From the NCBI GenBank assembly GCA_965178635.1, contig CBCXVT010000035.1:1-43868 (forward strand): DNA of 43,868 bases, in the 5' to 3' direction. Position 1 is the first letter of the stretch, and each line of letters begins with the position of its first letter. A model generated the notes under the pieces. The model searched no databases, was not told the origin of the DNA, and saw only the letters and a list, made by a program, of their open reading frames with translations. Made by a program: the position numbers and the translations under genes. Below are positions 24,433 through 32,856 of the stretch, piece after piece. The stretch is from GCA-2733415 sp965178635. Lineage in GTDB: Bacteria; Bacteroidota; Bacteroidia; Flavobacteriales; Flavobacteriaceae.

Positions 24433-26700
24433 ATGGCTTTTGATATTGATATGATTAGGGGGATTTATAGCAAATTCGAAGAGCGCATTACTGCTGCAAG
24501 AGAATTAACTGGTAAACCTCTAACACTTGCAGAGAAAATTTTATACACACACCTTTGGGATGGTAAAGCAACTACAGCTTACTTAAGAGGTGTAGATTAT
24601 GTAAATTTTGCTCCTGATAGAATAGCCTGTCAAGATGCAACTGCTCAAATGGCATTGTTGCAATTTATGCAAGCAGGAAAAAAGAAAGTTGCCGTACCAA
24701 CTACTGTACATTGTGACCATCTAATTCAAGCAAGGGTTGGAGCGTCTGAAGATTTGCAATACGCATTAAACAATTCTAATGAAGTCTTTAATTTCTTAGA
24801 ATCGGTGTCTAATAAATACGGCATTGGTTTTTGGAAACCAGGTGCAGGAATTATTCATCAAGTGGTTCTTGAAAACTATGCCTTCCCTGGAGGAATGATG
24901 ATTGGTACAGATAGCCATACAGTAAATGCTGGTGGATTAGGAATGGTTGCTATAGGAGTAGGTGGTGCTGATGCTGTTGATGTAATGGCAGGTATGGCGT
25001 GGGAATTAAAATTCCCTAAATTAATTGGAGTGAAGCTAACCGGTAAATTATCTGGTTGGACAGCACCAAAAGATGTCATTTTAAAAGTTGCTGAAATTCT
25101 TACTGTAAAAGGAGGAACAGGTGCTATAGTAGAATACTTTGGTCCTGGAGCAAAAAATATGTCGTGTACTGGTAAAGGAACCATTTGTAATATGGGAGCC
25201 GAAATAGGCGCTACAACGTCTACGTTTGGTTATGACGACTCTATGGAACGTTATTTACGTGCAACCGATAGAAACGATGTTGCAGATGCCGCAAATAACG
25301 TAAAAGAACATTTAACTGGTGATGCAGAAGTGTATGCCAATCCAGAACTGTATTTTGATCAAGTAATAGAAATTAACCTATCTGAATTAAGCCCGTTATT
25401 AAACGGACCGTTTACACCAGATTTATCTACTAAAGTTGGAAGTGACATGACGTCTAAAGCCAATAAAAATGATTGGCCTTTACAAATAGAATGGGGGTTG
25501 ATAGGCTCATGTACAAATTCGTCTTATGAAGATTTATCTCGAGCGTCTTCAATTGCACAACAAGCTTTAGACAAAGGATTAAAAATGAAAGCAGAATTAG
25601 GAATTAATCCAGGATCTGAACAAGTGCGATATACAGCTGATCGTGATGGCATTTTAGGCATCTTTGAAAAATTAGATGCTAAAATATTTACAAATGCTTG
25701 TGGACCATGTATTGGGCAATGGGCACGTTATAGTGATCCTAAAAACGCCCCAAAAAACAGCATTGTACATTCGTTTAATAGAAATTTTGCGAAACGTGCC
25801 GATGGAAACCCGAACACACACGCTTTTGTAGCATCTCCAGAAATTACAGCTGCTATTGCCATTGCTGGTCGTTTAGATTTTAATCCGATGAAGGATAAAT
25901 TAATCAACAAAGACGGACAAGAAGTGATGTTAGATGAACCTACAGGCTGGGAATTACCACCAAAAGGGTTCGAGGTAAAAGATGACGGGTATTTAGCACC
26001 AATGGCAGACGGTAGTGCGGTAAATGTAGCCGTTGCTGATGATTCGGAACGTTTGCAATTATTAACACCATTCACACCGTTAGGGAATACTATTAGAGGT
26101 GCTAAATTACTCATAAAAGCTCATGGTAAATGTACTACAGATCATATTTCAATGGCTGGACCTTGGTTACGTTACAGAGGACACTTAGATAATATTTCAA
26201 ACAACTGTTTAATTGGTGCGGTAAATGCATTCGGTAAAAAGACGAACTTTATTAAGAATCAATTAGATGGTGAATTTGGTGGCGTGCCTGATGTTGCTCG
26301 TAAATATAAAGCAGCTGGGATTCATACAATTGTAGTTGGTGATCATAATTACGGTGAAGGGTCGTCAAGAGAACATGCAGCCATGGAACCACGTCATTTA
26401 GGAGTTGCAGCGGTTATTGTAAAATCATTTGCGCGTATTCATGAAACCAACTTAAAGAAACAAGGAATGTTAGGGTTAACCTTCGCTAATGAAGCTGATT
26501 ATGATTTGATTCAGGAAGATGATACATTTAACTTTATTGGCTTAAAGAGTTTTTCACCTGGAAAACCTTTAATTATAGAAGCTGTTCATGCTGATGGTAG
26601 TTTAGATCTTATCACTGTTAATCATACCTATAACCAAGGTCAGATTGACTGGTATAATGAAGGTTCTGCGTTAAACTTAATTAAAAAACAAAACGCTTAG
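24433..26700 (+). CDS. acnA: Aconitate hydratase A, mitochondrial-type
   Basis: This 755-aa aconitase of the mitochondrial-like subgroup is shorter than classic bacterial AcnA (~890 aa). Visible landmarks are VPTTVHCDHLIQA, MMIGTDSHTVNAGGLGMVAIGVGGADAVD, the cluster Cys in LIGSCTNSSYEDL and TNACGPCIGQW, and the C-terminal swivel domain with KCTTDHISMAGPWL and GDHNYGEGSSREHAAMEPRHLG. It duplicates the reaction of AcnB just upstream but is separately terminated, suggesting separate control of two non-orthologous aconitases. Confidence 0.96.
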   Translation: MAFDIDMIRGIYSKFEERITAARELTGKPLTLAEKILYTHLWDGKATTAYLRGVDYVNFAPDRIACQDATAQMALLQFMQAGKKKVAVPTTVHCDHLIQARVGASEDLQYALNNSNEVFNFLESVSNKYGIGFWKPGAGIIHQVVLENYAFPGGMMIGTDSHTVNAGGLGMVAIGVGGADAVDVMAGMAWELKFPKLIGVKLTGKLSGWTAPKDVILKVAEILTVKGGTGAIVEYFGPGAKNMSCTGKGTICNMGAEIGATTSTFGYDDSMERYLRATDRNDVADAANNVKEHLTGDAEVYANPELYFDQVIEINLSELSPLLNGPFTPDLSTKVGSDMTSKANKNDWPLQIEWGLIGSCTNSSYEDLSRASSIAQQALDKGLKMKAELGINPGSEQVRYTADRDGILGIFEKLDAKIFTNACGPCIGQWARYSDPKNAPKNSIVHSFNRNFAKRADGNPNTHAFVASPEITAAIAIAGRLDFNPMKDKLINKDGQEVMLDEPTGWELPPKGFEVKDDGYLAPMADGSAVNVAVADDSERLQLLTPFTPLGNTIRGAKLLIKAHGKCTTDHISMAGPWLRYRGHLDNISNNCLIGAVNAFGKKTNFIKNQLDGEFGGVPDVARKYKAAGIHTIVVGDHNYGEGSSREHAAMEPRHLGVAAVIVKSFARIHETNLKKQGMLGLTFANEADYDLIQEDDTFNFIGLKSFSPGKPLIIEAVHADGSLDLITVNHTYNQGQIDWYNEGSALNLIKKQNA

Positions 26701-26715
26701 AACTGATTAAAATTT

Positions 26716-26751
26716 AAAAAAGTCCGTTAGAAATTTCTAACGGACTTTTTT
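26716..26751 (+). terminator. Terminator after acnA
   Basis: The stem AGTCCGTTAGAAA / TTTCTAACGGACT is flanked by an A-run and a T-run, 16 nt after the acnA stop. Confidence 0.92.
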
Positions 26752-26822
26752 ATGTTATTAATTGTAAGAATACATTGTAAAAATCGACATAAATTGTACT
26801 AACTATCTAAAATAAGTATATT

Positions 26823-27494
26823 ATGAATTCACTATGGTTCTTTGACGACGTAAATTTATTTAATTTACTGTGTCCACATAAATTTAAAGAGTACAGATCT
26901 TGTCATTCTTTTGATGAGTATACAAAAAATGATTACATCTATTTTGAAGAAGATGCTGCTAATAAAATTTATCTTATAGAAAAAGGGAAGGTGAAAATTG
27001 GGTATTATGCAGAAGATGGGAAAGAAGTTGTTAAAACAATTTTATCAAAAGGAGAGTTGTTTGGTGAAAAAGCAATTTTAGGTGAAGTGACCAGGAATGA
27101 ATTTGCACAATCTATAGATGCTAAAACAAGTATTTGCCCAATTGGGGTGGACACAATGCATGACTTAATGCGTGATAACAAGACTTTTAGTTTAAAAATA
27201 TATAAGTTTTTAGGATTTCGTTTTAAAAAATTAGAACGCAGGTTACAAATTTTGTTGTTTAAAGATGCAAAAACACGCTTATTAGAGTTTTTAAATGAAT
27301 TATGTGAAGAATATGGCTATGATTGTGAAAAGACAGGAAATCATATTATAATTCATCCGTATACGCAAAAAGATATCGCGTCTCTTATTGGTACATCACG
27401 CCCTACTTTAAATACAATATTGAACGAATTGAAAGATGATAAAGTTGTTGATTTTGATAGAAAAACAATAACTATTTTAAAAAAATCTGCTTAG
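26823..27494 (+). CDS. Crp/Fnr-family transcription regulator
   Basis: This 223-aa regulator has an N-terminal cyclic-nucleotide-binding-type beta-roll (about 35-115: YIYFEEDAANKIYLIEKGKVKIGYYAEDGKEVVKTILSKGELFGEKAIL) and a C-terminal winged HTH (about 165-220: IIIHPYTQKDIASLIGTSRPTLNTILNELKDDKVVDFDRKTITIL). A classic Fnr N-terminal Cys cluster is not present, so iron-sulphur oxygen sensing is not indicated. A canonical cAMP-binding Arg is not obvious either. It lies between acnA and a lipoprotein gene, and either could be a target. Confidence 0.9.
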   Translation: MNSLWFFDDVNLFNLLCPHKFKEYRSCHSFDEYTKNDYIYFEEDAANKIYLIEKGKVKIGYYAEDGKEVVKTILSKGELFGEKAILGEVTRNEFAQSIDAKTSICPIGVDTMHDLMRDNKTFSLKIYKFLGFRFKKLERRLQILLFKDAKTRLLEFLNELCEEYGYDCEKTGNHIIIHPYTQKDIASLIGTSRPTLNTILNELKDDKVVDFDRKTITILKKSA

Positions 27495-27531
27495 TGTCAG
27501 CTAGCTAACATTTTAAAGAGATATCAGGATA

Positions 27532-27539
27532 TATCTTTG
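27532..27539 (+). promoter_or_regulatory. -7 promoter box of the lipoprotein gene
   Basis: TATCTTTG matches the Bacteroidetes -7 consensus TANNTTTG exactly, 28 nt before the lipoprotein ATG. There is no good TTTG at the right distance upstream, so the -33 box is weak. This may indicate an activator-dependent promoter. Confidence 0.45.
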
Positions 27540-27567
27540 TAATTGTAAAACAAATACATTTATAAAG

Positions 27568-28452
27568 ATGAAGAAAATAAAATTTTTAGGAGTTTTGGCT
27601 ATAGGATTATTAGCAGCTTCTTGTAGTAGTGATGACGATAATAATAGTGTGTCAACAAGTGACTTAAGTTTAAACCTTACTGGTTTAGAAAATTTAGGAG
27701 CAGATTTCAAATACGAAGGTTGGATTATTGTTGATGGTTCACCTGTGTCTACAGGAGTGTTTACTGTGAATGCATCAGGAGTTTTATCACAAACTGAATT
27801 TAGTATAAATTCTAATCAGTTGAACTCTGCAACAAAGTTTGTATTGAGTATTGAACCTACGGTAGATACTGATCCCGCACCTTCAAACACAAAAATTTTA
27901 GCAGGGGATTTTTCAGGAAATTCAGCAGCAGTTGATTCTGATTTAGTAGCTGACTTTTCAAATGCTAGTGGTAAATATATTTTAGCAACACCAACAGATA
28001 ATGATACAACAAATGAGGCAAGTGGCGTATGGTTTTTAGATAATTCTTCAGGATCACCAGTATCAGGGTTGAATTTACCAACTTTAGCTCCAGGATGGAA
28101 ATATGAAGGTTGGACGGTTTTTGCAGGTGGACCAGTAAGTACAGGTACATTTACAGATCCTGCAATGGCTGATGCTAACGCAGCAACTTCACCATATAAA
28201 GGGACTGTTGGAAATGGACCTGGATTCCCAGGAGAAGATTATGTTATGGGATCGGCAGCTAGTGAAAACTTTCCAACAGATTTAAAAGGAAAAACAATTG
28301 TAATATCTGTTGAGCCAGATCCAGATAACAGTCCTAGTCCATTCACCTTAAAGCCTTTAGTACATATGGTGCCTGCAATGGCAGCTAATCATACAGTAAT
28401 TACAATGGGAACTGGTCCAGTAACTCAGCTATCTGGTACTGTTGTAAGGTAA
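27568..28452 (+). CDS. Surface lipoprotein with two anti-sigma-K-like domains
   Basis: This 294-aa lipoprotein has the lipobox LLAASC, followed by SSDDDN. That acidic signal resembles the Flavobacterium lipoprotein export signal, so surface display is likely. Two related domains follow: about 38-125 (LENLGADFKYEGWIIVDGSPVSTGVFTVN) and about 172-285 (LAPGWKYEGWTVFAGGPVSTGTFTD). Both contain SIEP/SVEP-type strands and PDxxPxPS loops. The YEGWxxxxGxPVSxGxF pattern resembles the RskA/anti-sigma-K extracytoplasmic fold, here duplicated and secreted with no sigma-binding part. Function is unknown. Confidence 0.75.
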   Translation: MKKIKFLGVLAIGLLAASCSSDDDNNSVSTSDLSLNLTGLENLGADFKYEGWIIVDGSPVSTGVFTVNASGVLSQTEFSINSNQLNSATKFVLSIEPTVDTDPAPSNTKILAGDFSGNSAAVDSDLVADFSNASGKYILATPTDNDTTNEASGVWFLDNSSGSPVSGLNLPTLAPGWKYEGWTVFAGGPVSTGTFTDPAMADANAATSPYKGTVGNGPGFPGEDYVMGSAASENFPTDLKGKTIVISVEPDPDNSPSPFTLKPLVHMVPAMAANHTVITMGTGPVTQLSGTVVR

Positions 28453-28482
28453 AAGTATCTTTCAAAAGACTCTAATTATAAT

Positions 28483-28515
28483 AAAAAAGTACATTCATTA
28501 TGAATGTACTTTTTT
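28483..28515. terminator. Bidirectional terminator shared by convergent genes
   Basis: The 15-nt arms 28483-28497 and 28501-28515 (AAAAAAGTACATTCA and its complement) surround a 3-nt loop, TTA, which is also the stop codon of the minus-strand glycosyltransferase. The hairpin therefore ends the lipoprotein transcript and overlaps the end of the opposing gene. Confidence 0.88.
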
Positions 28516-29484
28516 ATTTTTCACAAAATAGTCCCAAACAATACTTTTGGTATTAAAGTAACCTTGTTTTTTAGCTTCAGAAGTTCTCTTTTTGAGCATT
28601 TTAAATAAATTAGCATAAAAACTAAAATGCGCTTTAATAATTGCAATTGTGTGTAGTGGTTTACCTTCAAAAAGATATTTTATTCCAGCAACCCCGTCTA
28701 GAGATAAGCGAATGAAAATCAATCCAAAGCCTTTGTTTTTAGGTGTGTTTTTAACCAGGTTAAATAACGAGTTTCTAAAATTTAAAAATGTTTTCTTTGG
28801 ATGTTGAGTTGCTAAAGTAGCGCCACCAACATGATACACTGTAGAGGTTCCAACGTATTTAATATGTTTACCTGAATTTTGAATGCGCCAACATAGATCT
28901 ATTTCTTCTTGATGTGCAAAATAATCTTCATCGAATCCGTTTAAATAATGATACGTGTTACTCTTAACAAATAAACAAGCGCCCGAAGCCCAGAAAATAT
29001 TTAAAGTGTCGTTATATTGCTTTAAATCGGTTTCTATGGAATTGAATATACGTCCGCGACAATATGGATAACCATATTTGTCAATAAATCCGCCTCCAGC
29101 CCCAGCGTATTCAAATTTAGATTTGTCTTTGTAATCTAAAATTTTTGGTTGAATAGCCGCAATGTTATCATCCGTTTGAAATTCAGAAATGATTGGTGTT
29201 AACCAGTTTTCTGTGACTTCAATATCAGAATTTAATAAGCAATAAACATCTGCATTTATGTGTTGTAATGCATCATTATAGCCTTTAGCATAGCCGCCAT
29301 TTATACTGTTCTTTATGATAGTAATTTCAGGATAATGTGTTGTGATAAAATCAATAGAATTATCTGTAGAAGCATTGTCAGCAATGTAAATAGTCGCTTG
29401 TTTAGAATGCGATACCACGGATGGTAAAAACTGCTCTAAAAGCTGTTGTCCGTTCCAATTTAAAATGACAATTGCTAATTTCAT
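28498..29484 (-). CDS. Glycosyltransferase family 2
   Basis: This is a ~328-aa enzyme; ATG 29484 (MKLAIVILNWNGQ) is the better start, with an in-frame ATG at 29508 as alternative. GT-A motifs are visible: the nucleotide-sugar loop ADNASTDNSIDF, NGGYAKGYNDAL, the DxD-like CLLNSDIEV, and the acceptor/catalytic segment WASGACLFVKS with HQEEIDLCWRIQNSG. The layout matches rhamnosyl-type GT2 enzymes acting on surface polysaccharide. No transmembrane anchor is clear. It is the last gene of a minus-strand group after yidD, 122 nt downstream. Confidence 0.88.
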   Translation of the reverse strand: MKLAIVILNWNGQQLLEQFLPSVVSHSKQATIYIADNASTDNSIDFITTHYPEITIIKNSINGGYAKGYNDALQHINADVYCLLNSDIEVTENWLTPIISEFQTDDNIAAIQPKILDYKDKSKFEYAGAGGGFIDKYGYPYCRGRIFNSIETDLKQYNDTLNIFWASGACLFVKSNTYHYLNGFDEDYFAHQEEIDLCWRIQNSGKHIKYVGTSTVYHVGGATLATQHPKKTFLNFRNSLFNLVKNTPKNKGFGLIFIRLSLDGVAGIKYLFEGKPLHTIAIIKAHFSFYANLFKMLKKRTSEAKKQGYFNTKSIVWDYFVKNKKVHS

Positions 29485-29606
29485 GTGTTTATATTTATTG
29501 TTTTTCAATGGTCACATGTAGCTTCCTCATAATCATTACCCCTTGAATATCGACGATTCGTTATGGAAGTTTCATGTTACGAATATACTATAATTTGTAA
29601 TCTCTT

Positions 29607-29846
29607 TTAGTCTGTTTCTTTCTTTGGAACAGGATCATAACCAGAACCGCCCCAAGGGTGACATTTTCCAATACGTTTTATGGCTAACCAACTCCCTTTT
29701 AATAATCCGTGAACTTGTAAAGCTTCTAAGGAATAACTTGAGCACGTAGGGGAAAACCGGCATGCTGCAGGCGTGTAAGGAGATATAGCAGTTTGATAAA
29801 ACCGTATTAAAAGTATAAATGGATATGTCGCTATTTTTTTGAGCAT
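29607..29846 (-). CDS. yidD: Membrane protein insertion efficiency factor YidD
   Basis: This 79-aa protein carries the complete family signature: FILLIRFYQTAISPYTPAACRFSPTCSSYSLEAL, then GSWLAIKRIGKCHPWGGSGYDPVP, with the conserved Cys pair in CRFSPTC and a third in KCHPWG. YidD is a membrane-associated partner that helps YidC insert inner-membrane proteins. Its usual neighbours (rpmH, rnpA, yidC) are not here; it follows cysS by 37 nt. Length is normal. Confidence 0.95.
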   Translation of the reverse strand: MLKKIATYPFILLIRFYQTAISPYTPAACRFSPTCSSYSLEALQVHGLLKGSWLAIKRIGKCHPWGGSGYDPVPKKETD

Positions 29847-29883
29847 AAACAGAAAAGTCAGCGGTAAAGCTGACTTTTTAATA

Positions 29884-31359
29884 TTAATTTAAAGAAAAGC
29901 TTGTGCCTTCTCGTCCGTCTTTTAGTTGTACACCAATAGCAATTAATTCATCTCTAATTTGATCTGAAAGGGCATAGTCTTTATTGGCCTTTGCTTCAGC
30001 TCGTAGTTTGATTAACAACTCGATTGTTCCAGATAATTTATCAGAATTATTATCAGATTCCGATTCGTTCATCAAGCCTAGAATATCGAATGTAAATGCG
30101 TTTAGAGTTGATGTTAATAACGCTAAATCATCAGCAGTAATACTTGCTTTTTGATCATTTAATTGGTTAACGTATTTTACAGCTTCAAACAAATTAGCGA
30201 TTAAAATTGGTGTATTGAAATCGTCATTCATGGCATCATAACATTTCTGTTGCCATGCTGAAACATCAAACGTTGATGAATCACTTGTATTGATTTTATC
30301 TAACAGATTGATAGCTTCCATTAATCTATTATGTCCTTTTTCGGACGCTAACAAAGCATCATTAGATAAATCTAAAATACTTGAATAGTGCGCTTGCATA
30401 TTGAAAAAACGCGTCACACTTGGTGAAAATGCTTTTGATAAAATGGTGTTTTCGCCAGAATAAATCTCTTGTGGTAACAAGTGGTTTCCGGTAGATTTCG
30501 ACATTTTTTTACCGTTCAAATTCAGCATGTTTGTGTGCATCCAATAGTTTACTGGCGCTTTATGATTACATGCTTCAGCTTGTGCAATTTCACATTCATG
30601 ATGTGGGAATTTTAAGTCCATCCCGCCACCGTGAATATCAAATTGTTCACCTAAATATTTTGTACTCATTACAGTACATTCCAGATGCCAGCCAGGAAAC
30701 CCTTCAGACCAAGGTGAATTCCAACGTTGAATATGCTCTGGTTCTGCACGTTTCCAAAGTGCAAAATCTTGTGGGTTTTTCTTATCAGATTGCCCATCTA
30801 AAGCTCTTGTGTTTTCAATAGCATCTTCAATAACACGTTTTGATAAAATTCCGTAATTATTAGTTTCGTTATATTTTAGCACATCAAAATATACAGAACC
30901 GTTAGCCACATAAGCTAAGCCGTTGTCTATAATTTTTTGAATGGCTTCTATTTGTTCTACAATATGTCCTGTTGCAGTTGGTTCTACACTAGGAGGTAAG
31001 AAGTTATAACGTCTTAAAATCTCATGAAAATCTACAGTATATTTCTGTACAATTTCCATTGGTTCTAACTTTTCTAAACGTGCTTTTGTAGAAATTTTAT
31101 CTTCCGCATCGTCATCTGTTAAATGCCCAGCATCTGTAATATTTCTAACATAGCGTACTTTGTAACCTAAATGTAGTAAGTAGCGGTAAATCATGTCAAA
31201 ACTCATAAAAGTTCTCACATTACCCAAATGCACATTACTGTAAACGGTAGGGCCGCAGACATACATACCAACAAACCCGTCAGTGATAGGTTTAAACAAT
31301 TCTTTTTCTCCGGTTAAGGTATTTTGAATTTTAATCTGTTGATTGTGATATGTATTCAT
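29884..31359 (-). CDS. cysS: Cysteinyl-tRNA synthetase
   Basis: This 491-aa class I synthetase charges tRNA-Cys with cysteine. The zinc-site Cys35 (VCGPTVY), Cys228 (HLECTVMS), His253 and the nearby acidic/Cys ligand (FPHHECE) are visible. So are the HIGH-type signature HLGN (44-47) and KMSKS (285-289). The DALR-like C-terminal helical region and a KANKDYALSDQIRDELIAIGVQLKDGREGTSF end match the family. It starts 46 nt downstream of folE in the same direction. Confidence 0.96.
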   Translation of the reverse strand: MNTYHNQQIKIQNTLTGEKELFKPITDGFVGMYVCGPTVYSNVHLGNVRTFMSFDMIYRYLLHLGYKVRYVRNITDAGHLTDDDAEDKISTKARLEKLEPMEIVQKYTVDFHEILRRYNFLPPSVEPTATGHIVEQIEAIQKIIDNGLAYVANGSVYFDVLKYNETNNYGILSKRVIEDAIENTRALDGQSDKKNPQDFALWKRAEPEHIQRWNSPWSEGFPGWHLECTVMSTKYLGEQFDIHGGGMDLKFPHHECEIAQAEACNHKAPVNYWMHTNMLNLNGKKMSKSTGNHLLPQEIYSGENTILSKAFSPSVTRFFNMQAHYSSILDLSNDALLASEKGHNRLMEAINLLDKINTSDSSTFDVSAWQQKCYDAMNDDFNTPILIANLFEAVKYVNQLNDQKASITADDLALLTSTLNAFTFDILGLMNESESDNNSDKLSGTIELLIKLRAEAKANKDYALSDQIRDELIAIGVQLKDGREGTSFSLN

Positions 31360-31405
31360 TGGTTTAAGTGTTACAACTTAAGTTTGTATTTCGTTAAAAT
31401 ATGAC

Positions 31406-32065
31406 TTAAAATTGTGTGTCTAATTTTATATAATCTAAGAATTCTCTTCGGACTTTATCGTCTTTAAAAGCGCCACCAAACTCAGACGTTACAGTACTAC
31501 TTTCAATATCTCTAATTCCTCTAGAGTTAACACATAAGTGTTTGGCATCAATCACACAAGCCACATCATCTGTACCTAAAGCTTTTTGTAATTCACGAAC
31601 TACCTGAATGGTCAAGCGTTCTTGTACTTGTGGTCGTTTTGCAAAATAATCAACAATTCTGTTCATTTTAGACAAGCCAATAACTTTTCCTTTTGAAATG
31701 TAAGCGACATGGGCTCTACCAACAATTGGCAATAAATGATGCTCACAGGTAGAGTATAAAGTGATGTTCTTTTCCACCAACATTTCACCGTACTTGTACT
31801 TATTGTCAAAAGTTGATGCTTTAGGTTTGTTGTCAGGATGTAGTCCGCCAAATATTTCTTTAACAAACATTTTTGCTACTCGTTTTGGCGTGCCACTAAG
31901 GCTATCGTCAGTAAGGTCTAAACCTAGAGTTTGCATAATATTTGCAACATCTTTTTTGATAGATTCTATTTTAGATTTGTCATCTAAATCAAATGCGTCA
32001 TCTCGTAAAGGTGTGTCAAATGAAGTTCCAATATGGTTATCTCCTATGTCGTCTATTTCTTTCAC
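31406..32065 (-). CDS. folE: GTP cyclohydrolase I
   Basis: This 219-aa enzyme makes dihydroneopterin triphosphate from GTP, the first step of folate and pterin synthesis. The zinc ligands Cys107 and His110 (STCEHHLLPI) and Cys178 (HLCVNSRGIRD) are present, with GLSKMNRIVDYFAKRPQVQERLT between them. The start is GTG at 32065: an in-frame stop lies 27 nt upstream and no ATG is available until deep in the domain. The first ~30 residues are the variable acidic N-terminus. A promoter box and a 20-bp palindrome lie just upstream. Confidence 0.95.
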   Translation of the reverse strand: MKEIDDIGDNHIGTSFDTPLRDDAFDLDDKSKIESIKKDVANIMQTLGLDLTDDSLSGTPKRVAKMFVKEIFGGLHPDNKPKASTFDNKYKYGEMLVEKNITLYSTCEHHLLPIVGRAHVAYISKGKVIGLSKMNRIVDYFAKRPQVQERLTIQVVRELQKALGTDDVACVIDAKHLCVNSRGIRDIESSTVTSEFGGAFKDDKVRREFLDYIKLDTQF

Positions 32066-32097
32066 AGTAATACGTTTCGTTATTGTAGTTTAATATG

Positions 32098-32137
32098 CTA
32101 CTCAAAATTTTGAGTAGAGATTAAGACGCCAAAGATA
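32098..32137 (-). promoter_or_regulatory. folE promoter box and 20-bp palindrome
   Basis: On the minus strand TATCTTTG (32137-32130) matches the -7 consensus. Downstream, at 32117-32098, lies the perfect 20-bp palindrome CTACTCAAAATTTTGAGTAG. It falls near the expected transcript start and 33 nt before the folE GTG, the position of a repressor operator or a 5'-UTR hairpin. The -33 box is weak. The remaining gap to 32380 shows no gene. Confidence 0.55.
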
Positions 32138-32380
32138 CTAAAACTTACAAATTTATACTGTAAGAGTTTCAGTAATTATCGTTGAATAGTATATTTTTTT
32201 AAACATAGAGAATTTCAAAATTTAACTTTTCAGTTGGTGATATTTAAAGCTTTTGAGATATGTTATTAGTTGAATAAGTTGTATATTTACACTGGTAATC
32301 AGTCAGTTACATTCGTTCTTCAACTATTTGCTAATCGACCTGCTTTCTACACTTTAGAAATTCAGGAATAAATATTTGTG

Positions 32381-32836
32381 ATGAACTGTAATTTCTCCAA
32401 TAATATCAATTTCCGATGTTTAACCATAGTTCTTATTCTATGTGTGTTTACTTGTTCATATTCACAACAACAACAACAACAACCCAAAAATCAATTTTCT
32501 GATGCTGAAGCAGAAACTTTTGCAATAGAGATTTTTCAGCACAAAAACATGCAATTAGTTCTTGATACTAAATCAAAAAGAATGCAATTGATAACACGGT
32601 TTTTAAATAAACAATACACCGTAAATTATAGTCCGAAGTACAGAGGTAAAAAGTTTAAACTTCTTTCAGATTTAGAGCTTAATAATAAGCATAATAAAAG
32701 TTTAAGAACGGATGTAAATTATAACCCCAAAACCTTTAATCCGTTAAAATATAAGTTTCCGTTAAACTCAAATTCTGATGAAATGTATCGTGTTGGGGAG
32801 ACAGATTATATTATAACCATACAGAAGTTGAATTAG
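32381..32836 (+). CDS. Small exported partner protein of giant adhesin, copy 1
   Basis: This is a ~151-aa exported protein (ATG 32381; GTG 32378 also in frame). The signal peptide ends near TCSYSQ and runs into six Gln encoded by a CAA repeat. The mature part is paralogous to the 40232-40654 product. Shared positions include FxxKxxxLVxDTxSxR, GKKF, LNxKxNxxL, DxxYNPxxFNPLKY and MYRxGExDYIxxI. I do not recognise the family. It precedes the giant protein by 20 nt and is surely cotranscribed with it. A chaperone, anchor or structural partner role for the adhesin is inferred from the duplicated arrangement. Confidence 0.75.
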   Translation: MNCNFSNNINFRCLTIVLILCVFTCSYSQQQQQQPKNQFSDAEAETFAIEIFQHKNMQLVLDTKSKRMQLITRFLNKQYTVNYSPKYRGKKFKLLSDLELNNKHNKSLRTDVNYNPKTFNPLKYKFPLNSNSDEMYRVGETDYIITIQKLN

Positions 32837-32856
32837 GTTTTAGATATAACTAAATA

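Noticed and set aside
30531..30821. Plus-strand 96-codon frame inside cysS
   Set aside because: Antisense to conserved synthetase motifs including KMSKS; no independent support.
32098..32117. Palindrome upstream of folE as a terminator
   Set aside because: No gene ends nearby on either strand and no T-run follows; a promoter-linked operator or leader hairpin fits better.
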